The position numbers and the translations under genes are program-made. 10,813 nucleotides of DNA from an uncultured Pseudomonadota bacterium (lineage in GTDB: Bacteria > Myxococcota_A > UBA9042 > CAIXZC01), in the NCBI GenBank assembly GCA_937884235.1, contig CALGBT010000955.1, positions 1-10,813 on the forward strand, written 5' to 3'. Positions 5,793 through 10,813 of the stretch are shown here, piece after piece. Below the pieces are notes generated by a model, which made no database searches, was not told where the DNA came from, and saw nothing but the letters and a program-made list of their open reading frames with translations. How positions within the stretch are numbered: position 1 is the first letter of the stretch; every line of letters begins with the position of its first letter.

Positions 5793-7490
5793 CTACTGCG
5801 GGTTGAACAGTTCTGTCTTCTCGACCACGGAGAAGGAGGCTGGAGTCCCGGTTATGCCACCGTAGAAGAGCACTTTGCCATCAGCAGTGGCGATGGCATT
5901 GTGGTCCCATCGAGGATAGAGCATGGCAATCTGAAAGCCGTCACCAGGGCCGATATCGACCACGGTTTCGCCCGTGTCCTGTTTGACATACTCGAAGACG
6001 ATCTCGACGGTTTCCGCTTCAGAAAGGACCCCCTCATCCTTGATGAGGCCGCCGGCGAAGAGGACGACGTTGCCTGGAAGTGCGGTTGCAGTAAGGGCGC
6101 CACGGCCGGTTCGCAACCTGAAAGTGCCGGCTTCCCCAGACCACTTCTCCTGAGAAGAGTGCCAGACACAGATGTCCTGTACCGGCTCAGCATGCTTGGT
6201 ATCCTTGAACCCGCCGGCGATGTAGAGGAAGTGTCGTTTGGGAACAAAGGCGGCGGCATGCATTGTCTTCTTGGTTCCGTTGCCCGGGGTGTTAGAGCAG
6301 AGGGCGATGGGCAGCGGATCGAGCTTGTTGGCATCGATGTCGAAGATCTCCAGGGTATCTCGGACGGTGGAAGCGCCCGGTTCTCCGCCACCTTCGCCGC
6401 CGGCGATGACGACCATGTCGCGTTTCACCGCAGGGTCTTCCTTGGACGTGATCAGGGTAGAGGTGTGGTTCCAGCGCGACTCAGCCAGTTGGCCGCTGGC
6501 GATGGTTCCCACCGTGGGGGTCCAGACTTCCCAGGTTGCCTCTCCGGTTCCGTAGCCACCGATAAGGAGAACGTAGCCGGCTTCGGACGAAGAGATCAGG
6601 GTCGCAGTGAAGCGGGACCGGGTGTCCAACATGGGCATGCCTGCTTCGAAGTTGCGCCCAACGGGATCGTAGACGTCCACGGAGTTGGTGGGGTCGCCGG
6701 TGGCGTTGACGCCGCCAAAGATGACCACCTGTTCCGAGGGGAGCCTGATTGCCGCGGCGAAGGCCCGCTTCTGAGTCATGAGGGCCCCCGCTTCGGTCCC
6801 GACCAGATTGAACGTGCCATTGCGCGGGTCGTAGATGGTTGCCGTGCTGTGGGCCTTCTCGACACAGGTTGGGTCGCTCCAGTCGCCGCACTGCGAATCA
6901 TGTCCATCGACACCGCCGGCGATGAGCACCGTGCTGTCGTAAAGCTCTGTTGCTGTGGCCCCCCAGCGTGTTGAGTAGGGGGACGTTTCACTGCCGGCAC
7001 AGGCGAGGGCACCATCTCCGAAGGCCATGGTCGGGCCAAAGGAGCTGGGGAGCATGAGGAAAATGTTATAGAGGTCCAGGTTGTCACCCTGACGATGCCT
7101 GAAGGGTACGGTCTGGCCCTTGGCTTTGAGATTGTTGGGTTCCGGAGTTGGGGATAGCGGATCGCTGTCGTAACACTCGGCAACCAGGGAGATGTCCTCA
7201 TCGAAGGGCAGGGCGTCCACAAAACCCGAAGCATCGAGGAATTCCACCAGCTGACAACCCCGCAACTTGGTTTCCCCTTTCTTCTTGTAGCAGAGCTTCA
7301 TGAAGGAGCAACTCTTGAAGGGATCGAGGTCTTCGTATTCCGGCGTTGCCGGGACCCCGCAGATGCTGATGACTGCCCCTTTCTCACTGGAAGCGTCTCC
7401 GCAGCCGGGGAAATAGCCAAGCCCGACGGCTGCGACCATCATGCCGGCAACGGTAGCTGCTACCACGTTTCTCGTGGACCGAATCTTCAT
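5793..7490 (-). CDS. Exported Kelch-repeat beta-propeller protein
   Basis: The 565-residue product starts with a basic n-region and hydrophobic core (residues 1-27) ending YFPGC. It is therefore exported, possibly as a lipoprotein through Cys30, although Pro just before the -1 Gly is unusual in a lipobox. Residues 30-110 form a Cys-rich segment (Cys30, 44, 61, 67, 79, 106) with no fold I recognise. From about 155 on there are seven Kelch-type blades, each marked by a Gly-Gly doublet after hydrophobic strands: 192-193, 259-260, 311-312, 364-365, 426-427, 480-481 and 544-545. This suggests a seven-bladed propeller of the kelch/galactose-oxidase class. No copper-ligand set for an oxidase was recognised, so a binding or structural role at the cell surface is more likely. 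AGAGGT lies eight bases before the ATG. It is the second gene of the operon, 37 nt after the PEGA gene. Confidence 0.85.
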   Translation of the reverse strand: MKIRSTRNVVAATVAGMMVAAVGLGYFPGCGDASSEKGAVISICGVPATPEYEDLDPFKSCSFMKLCYKKKGETKLRGCQLVEFLDASGFVDALPFDEDISLVAECYDSDPLSPTPEPNNLKAKGQTVPFRHRQGDNLDLYNIFLMLPSSFGPTMAFGDGALACAGSETSPYSTRWGATATELYDSTVLIAGGVDGHDSQCGDWSDPTCVEKAHSTATIYDPRNGTFNLVGTEAGALMTQKRAFAAAIRLPSEQVVIFGGVNATGDPTNSVDVYDPVGRNFEAGMPMLDTRSRFTATLISSSEAGYVLLIGGYGTGEATWEVWTPTVGTIASGQLAESRWNHTSTLITSKEDPAVKRDMVVIAGGEGGGEPGASTVRDTLEIFDIDANKLDPLPIALCSNTPGNGTKKTMHAAAFVPKRHFLYIAGGFKDTKHAEPVQDICVWHSSQEKWSGEAGTFRLRTGRGALTATALPGNVVLFAGGLIKDEGVLSEAETVEIVFEYVKQDTGETVVDIGPGDGFQIAMLYPRWDHNAIATADGKVLFYGGITGTPASFSVVEKTELFNPQ

Positions 7491-7527
7491 TGCTATCGAC
7501 CTCTAACTCATGTTGATTCTGCCGTTC

Positions 7528-9264
7528 TTACTGAAGGCCCCACTGGAAAGTGGCCGAGTAGCCACCTCCGCCTCCCGACCCGTTCAGTCCTTCGTAGAGC
7601 AGGTAGCCGCCGCCGCCCAGGAGTCCAGCACCGGCAGCGATACCGGTCCAGAACCACCATTTTTTGGTGATGGCGTCGTCGTTCCCGCCCTTCTTGTTGC
7701 CCCAGTCACGGTCAGGATCAGTCGGAATGCCTGGGCCCAGGATGGGGCCTTCGTTGTTATCGCCGCTATCGGCGAAGATTGAGGACAGTTCACCGAGGTC
7801 CTCGTCCACGACCTGATTGGTCGGTTCGGTGCGTGAGGGGAGATAGGGGTCTTCGGTTGTGACCGTTGGCGTTACCCGCACCGGCTCGACAGGGCGAACG
7901 GGCTCAACTTTGACCACTGGTTCAACCGGCTTGACCGGCTCTACCACCGCCACCACCACGGGCTCTACTGGCTTGACTGGCTCCACGGGTTTGACGGGCT
8001 CCGGCTGTGCCATCTTGGCTGCCAATTCCTGGGAGCGGGCGTAGACTTCAGGGGTGCCTCGTACCACCTTATTCTTGGGGAATCTGGTCAGTGCCGAGGC
8101 CAGGTTGGCTTCCAGGAAGAGGAGGTTAACCTGGAGGTTTGTAAGGTTTTCGTCGAAGCCGACAGGCTCCACTTCAGCCAGGCCGCTCCACTCCGCCTTG
8201 AAGAGGAAGAGGGTCAGCTTGGTGCCGCGGGCCTCTGCGGAGACAAAGCCGAAGAGCAGGTAGGGAACCTGGACGCGGTCGGCAAATATCTTGGCCTGCT
8301 TGGAGAATTTCATGCCGTATTCGCCAGTACTGGCGAATTCATAGACCTTGAACCCCAGGCCCTCCCATTCACCGCCCTCGGCGACCATTTCGACCTTGGT
8401 TTCGGTGAGAGTAGCGGAAACCTTCTTGGTTCGGCCGGGCTGGGGTACCCCCACCTTCTGGGCCCAGATCTCATAGCCATCCTTGATCACCTGGACGTAG
8501 TGTTTACCCCGGAATAATCCGTCAACGTCGATGCCAGACACGCTTGCGCTGAGGGTACCTTTGAGGAGGCCATCAACGTACACTTTGGCGCCGTCAGAGG
8601 GCGTGGCTTCGACGCGCACCATGCCGCCCTTGCGCCCCTCAAGTAATGTCTTCAAACTCTCGAGCGAGTCAACGAACTCCTTGGGGTACTTCTTGCGGTC
8701 AACCACCAGAGTCGGGCGCCAGACCAATACGTCTTTGAGGAGTTCCTCACCGTTGTCCTTGAAGCCGGCCTGAAAAAATGCGATGGCCAACTGGAGGTTG
8801 ACGTCCACCAGCTTGTCGTAGTCCCGCAGTTCAAGGTAGTGCTCTTCGTAGAGCTGTTTGCCTTTGTTGAGCAGCCGGATGGCCTTCTGATAATCCTTCT
8901 TGACGAGCAGGTCTTTGCCTTGCCAAAGGTGATTGTCAGCCTCTTCGAGCCAGGGAGCAGAGACCTGAGTGGCTGCGCGCTTCACCATCTTCTGCTTGTC
9001 TGCCTCCGAGTCTTTGACCTCCTCGTCTGTGAGTAGCTCAAACTTGGTGCTCATCTTGAACAAGGTCATGAAGTACTGCTCAGCCTTGTTGAAGACGACA
9101 TCAGATACGCCTGCCCCTTTGATGAAGGGGAATACGTAGACCTTTGGCTTTCCCGCTGATGCAGGTTGCCCTAGTGCCAATGGCGCGACCATCGTTAGAG
9201 CGGTTGCAAAAACGAGGGCTCTCGCCCAGCAGCGAATCGACCTGTGTTGTGTTCGTCTCTCCAT
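7528..9264 (-). CDS. Secreted/envelope PEGA-domain protein with Pro-Val-rich linker and C-terminal membrane segment
   Basis: The reading frame is open to 9339, but I place the start at the ATG at 9264. GGGAGG lies six bases upstream of it, and the product then opens with a proper Sec signal peptide (cleavage after about residue 32-38). The mature 578-residue precursor has a region starting KVYVFPF (about 41-85) and a helical, TPR-like segment (105-190). A PEGA domain follows at about 213-290, containing VEATPSDGAKVYVDG. After another globular stretch comes a linker of repeated EPVKPV/EPVRPV units (422-462). Near the end are an acidic, Asn/Gly-rich stretch, a membrane segment at about 535-557 (starting WWFWTGIAAG) and a Gly-rich tail. 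PEGA domains occur in surface and S-layer-associated proteins. The Pro-rich linker may span periplasm or peptidoglycan, as in TonB-like proteins. It is the first gene of the operon. Function is unknown. Confidence 0.85.
   Translation of the reverse strand: MERRTQHRSIRCWARALVFATALTMVAPLALGQPASAGKPKVYVFPFIKGAGVSDVVFNKAEQYFMTLFKMSTKFELLTDEEVKDSEADKQKMVKRAATQVSAPWLEEADNHLWQGKDLLVKKDYQKAIRLLNKGKQLYEEHYLELRDYDKLVDVNLQLAIAFFQAGFKDNGEELLKDVLVWRPTLVVDRKKYPKEFVDSLESLKTLLEGRKGGMVRVEATPSDGAKVYVDGLLKGTLSASVSGIDVDGLFRGKHYVQVIKDGYEIWAQKVGVPQPGRTKKVSATLTETKVEMVAEGGEWEGLGFKVYEFASTGEYGMKFSKQAKIFADRVQVPYLLFGFVSAEARGTKLTLFLFKAEWSGLAEVEPVGFDENLTNLQVNLLFLEANLASALTRFPKNKVVRGTPEVYARSQELAAKMAQPEPVKPVEPVKPVEPVVVAVVEPVKPVEPVVKVEPVRPVEPVRVTPTVTTEDPYLPSRTEPTNQVVDEDLGELSSIFADSGDNNEGPILGPGIPTDPDRDWGNKKGGNDDAITKKWWFWTGIAAGAGLLGGGGYLLYEGLNGSGGGGGYSATFQWGLQ
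7879..8001 (-). repeat. Degenerate tandem repeat encoding Pro-Val-Glu/Lys units
   Basis: This 123-bp coding stretch is built from imperfect 9-bp units (seen on the plus strand as variants of ggcttgacc/ggctctacc). They encode EPVKPV, EPVVKV and EPVRPV hexads within the PEGA protein. The frame is kept throughout. Such tracts are prone to slippage, so copy number may vary between strains. Confidence 0.8.
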
Positions 9265-9270
9265 GTCCGA

Positions 9271-9276
9271 CCTCCC
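9271..9276 (-). promoter_or_regulatory. Ribosome binding site that fixes the PEGA gene start
   Basis: GGGAGG on the minus strand lies six bases upstream of the ATG at 9264. It is one of the strongest Shine-Dalgarno matches in the window. It rules in favour of this start over the upstream in-frame codons at 9339 and 9327, which would add about 25 non-signal-like residues. Confidence 0.8.
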
Positions 9277-9317
9277 GGAATAAAGCGATGGACCACGCGC
9301 CCGACATGTGGTAGTAG

Positions 9318-9346
9318 TAGTTACCATGATTCGGGCCACGCGTCAA
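9318..9346 (-). promoter_or_regulatory. Weak candidate promoter of the four-gene minus-strand operon
   Basis: On the minus strand TTGACG (9341-9346) is followed 17 bases later by TAACTA (9318-9323), preceded by TG one base upstream as in extended -10 elements. The start would be near 9311, giving a leader of about 47 nt before 9264. The -10 match is poor. The region also contains the triplet run GTAGTAGTAG (9311-9320). Confidence 0.28.
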
Positions 9347-10410
9347 TGGATTCCTTGGATACGCATCGGGTGAGAAAACGGTTCGAGAATACAGCCGTTT
9401 TCGGTGAAGTTGCCGGTGTTGTCGCCGGTACGTTTCTGGCCCTTGGTCTGTTCTCATATCTACCCCTTCTCTGGCCGGCTTTCTCAGAGTATGCCGCGGC
9501 ATTTGTTGCCGCTGCGTTTATCTATCTCCCGGCCTTTGTGGTGTGGCGGCGCGGGCAGGGACTGGATTCCATCGCGGTGGCCTGGCCGGGGCGTCGCAGC
9601 TGGATCAGCGTGGTCCTGATCCTGGCCATTGTCTTCCCCCTCTTTGCTGGTGGCTTCTTCAGCTATCACGCCTTGCTGCATGATCGTCGTCCTTGCGTGG
9701 AAATGGTCCGTCTGGCCGACTGGCCTGAGGAGCTCCGGCAAGGGGGCGAGATGGGGGAACAACCGGGATTGTATGCTGAAGTTCGTGGGGAGGGGCTGCT
9801 TGTTACCAATGGTGGCGATCTGCCCGGAGCGGTAAGCTGGTCCCCGGATGCCCGGATCCAGCGCTCATCGGGGACTCTAAATGCCGTTGACGGGGCAGCT
9901 GCCGTTGACGGGGTGCAATCTGGCCACCGGGCGCAGCTTCAGCCCGGAAGTTGGGTCCACGTGGTGCCCCCCCCGGGACCAGCCACCATCACGATTACTG
10001 CAGACTCGGTGACGCAGATCATGCTCCCACTGCGCCGGACCGCGCCGCTGCCCTACGAAGCGGTGCGGGGATATACCTGGCTGCTGCTGCTCGTCTTTGT
10101 TCAGTTCATTCTCATTGCTCTTCCCGAGGAGATCCTCTTCCGGGGCTACCTGCAGACGCGTTTGCAGCAGCTGTTGCCGCAGCGCTGGCGATTGTGGGGC
10201 GGTGATCTGGGCCCCGCGGTTATCCTGACGTCGGTTATCTTTGCCCTCTCCCATCTGGTGGCCATTCCCAGCGGCGATCGGCTTGCCGTCTTCTTCCCCT
10301 CGCTGCTCTTCGGGTGGTTGCGGGATCGTACGGGCTCCATTGCCGGTGCCGTCGTGGCTCATGCACTGTCCAATGTGCTGATGCAGGTCTTGCTACGATG
10401 GGTTTGCTGA
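9346..10410 (+). CDS. CPBP-family glutamic intramembrane protease with large ectodomain insert
   Basis: Using the ATG at 9346 the product is 354 residues. The three CPBP (Rce1/Abi) signature motifs are present: EEILFR (Glu261, Glu262, Arg266), FALSH (ending His303) and HALSN (His339, Asn343). These form the membrane-embedded active site of Rce1-type proteases. About three membrane segments precede residue 110. A largely hydrophilic, beta-prone insert of about 130 residues follows (110-240), and then the catalytic helices. CPBP enzymes include CAAX-type proteases, bacteriocin-immunity proteins and the myxosortases, which process MYXO-CTERM sorting signals and differ mainly outside the core. 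Membership in that last group is only a hypothesis. The start is uncertain because no clear Shine-Dalgarno precedes it. A GTG at 9370 is possible. An ATG at 9244 would overlap the divergent PEGA gene and is unlikely. The gene ends 14 bp before the convergent GGDEF-like gene. Confidence 0.87.
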   Translation: MDSLDTHRVRKRFENTAVFGEVAGVVAGTFLALGLFSYLPLLWPAFSEYAAAFVAAAFIYLPAFVVWRRGQGLDSIAVAWPGRRSWISVVLILAIVFPLFAGGFFSYHALLHDRRPCVEMVRLADWPEELRQGGEMGEQPGLYAEVRGEGLLVTNGGDLPGAVSWSPDARIQRSSGTLNAVDGAAAVDGVQSGHRAQLQPGSWVHVVPPPGPATITITADSVTQIMLPLRRTAPLPYEAVRGYTWLLLLVFVQFILIALPEEILFRGYLQTRLQQLLPQRWRLWGGDLGPAVILTSVIFALSHLVAIPSGDRLAVFFPSLLFGWLRDRTGSIAGAVVAHALSNVLMQVLLRWVC

Positions 10411-10424
10411 TTCCAGGGTAGAGC

Positions 10425-10813
10425 TCAGGCGATGTAAACTGTGCCTGGGCCGGCTCGCCGCGCGTTGCGCAGGGCCGACTCAGCTTCTTCGAGGAGCGTG
10501 TCAGGAGAGTCGGCATCCACCGGGAAGCTGGCACCGCCAACGCTCACGGTGGGAGTTGCACTGTTCCCCTCGAGAAGGGCGCTGCCGGTTCGTTCATTAA
10601 TCCGGCTGGCCAGTATTTCGTTGCCAGAGCGGTCGGTTGAAGGTGCGATCACCGCAAAGGAATCCTCGGCGTAGCGAGCCAGAATGTCATAGTTGCGGCA
10701 ACTGCCGCGCATCGCCTCGGCAACCAACCGCAAGACCCGGTCCCCGAACAGCGTGCCCCGTTCCTGCTGGATCTCCGGAAGAGCATCGACGCCCACAAAG
10801 AGCACGGAGAGCG
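10425..10813 (-). CDS. C-terminal part of a protein with a degenerate GGDEF domain (partial)
   Basis: The frame is open through the right edge, so only the last 129 or so codons are seen. The sequence follows the GGDEF fold: LFVGVDALPEI (normally ending DxDxFK), GDRVLRLVAEAM, then RYAEDSFAVI where RYGGDEFxxI is expected, and a C-terminal ATPTVSVGGASFP plus a final helix. Three sets of functional residues are altered. The first metal-binding Asp is Gly, the KxxND substrate motif is lost, and GGDEF reads AEDSF. Diguanylate cyclase activity is therefore unlikely. A regulatory or nucleotide-sensing role is the reasonable inference. Deltaproteobacterial relatives often carry receiver or sensory domains N-terminal to it, but that part is outside the window. 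Confidence 0.82.
   Translation of the reverse strand, partial: LSVLFVGVDALPEIQQERGTLFGDRVLRLVAEAMRGSCRNYDILARYAEDSFAVIAPSTDRSGNEILASRINERTGSALLEGNSATPTVSVGGASFPVDADSPDTLLEEAESALRNARRAGPGTVYIA

Noticed and set aside
5901..6974. A 357-codon plus-strand frame antisense to the Kelch gene
   Set aside because: The opposite strand encodes a clear signal peptide and seven Kelch blades. The plus frame shows no domain and is a by-product of GC-rich codon use.
9244..9345. Longer N-terminus for the CPBP protease
   Set aside because: It would overlap the start of the divergent PEGA gene and its ribosome binding site, and the added residues are not conserved-looking or hydrophobic.
1..10813. CRISPR arrays, insertion sequences, integrase sites or prophage genes
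   Set aside because: I saw no spaced direct repeats, transposase motifs or terminal inverted repeats. The only tandem repeat is the coding Pro-Val tract.

Overview
The window looks chromosomal, from a GC-rich Gram-negative bacterium. A deltaproteobacterial lineage (Myxococcota, Bradymonadota or a relative) is most likely. This rests on the mix of protein types: a PEGA-domain envelope protein with a Pro/Val-rich linker, a secreted Kelch propeller, a membrane-anchored SPOR protein, a CPBP intramembrane protease, a sigma-54 type promoter and a GGDEF-like signalling domain. The placement is inference, since no rRNA or taxonomic marker is present.

Layout. Positions 1-471 hold no convincing complete protein gene. 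On the minus strand, however, there is a near-perfect sigma-54 (-24/-12) promoter at 288-302, a predicted start near 276, two nested hairpins and a strong intrinsic terminator at 49-80. Together these describe an undescribed structured small RNA gene of about 228 nt. Positions 472-858 (minus) encode a RidA-family enamine/imine deaminase. Divergent from it, 971-1882 (plus) encodes a one-pass membrane protein with a C-terminal SPOR domain, followed at 1943-2917 by a bifunctional phosphoglucose/phosphomannose isomerase.

From 9264 down to 2901 runs a compact four-gene minus-strand operon. In transcription order it holds a secreted or membrane-tethered PEGA protein, a Kelch beta-propeller protein, a large alpha-helical-repeat putative lipoprotein, and prmC (release-factor glutamine methyltransferase). 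The gaps are 37 nt, 8 nt and an 8-nt overlap, so translation is probably coupled. The last 17 bases of prmC overlap the end of the isomerase gene tail to tail. The first three products all look exported and may form one envelope assembly of unknown function.

Divergent from this operon, 9346-10410 (plus) encodes a CPBP-family glutamic intramembrane protease with a large non-membrane insert, a possible protein-sorting enzyme. It converges on the 3' end of a minus-strand gene that runs off the window (10425-10813+) and carries a GGDEF-like domain with its catalytic signature lost.

The best candidate for something new is the sigma-54-driven small RNA at 49-302. Next are the PEGA/Kelch/helical-repeat envelope operon and the CPBP protease beside it.
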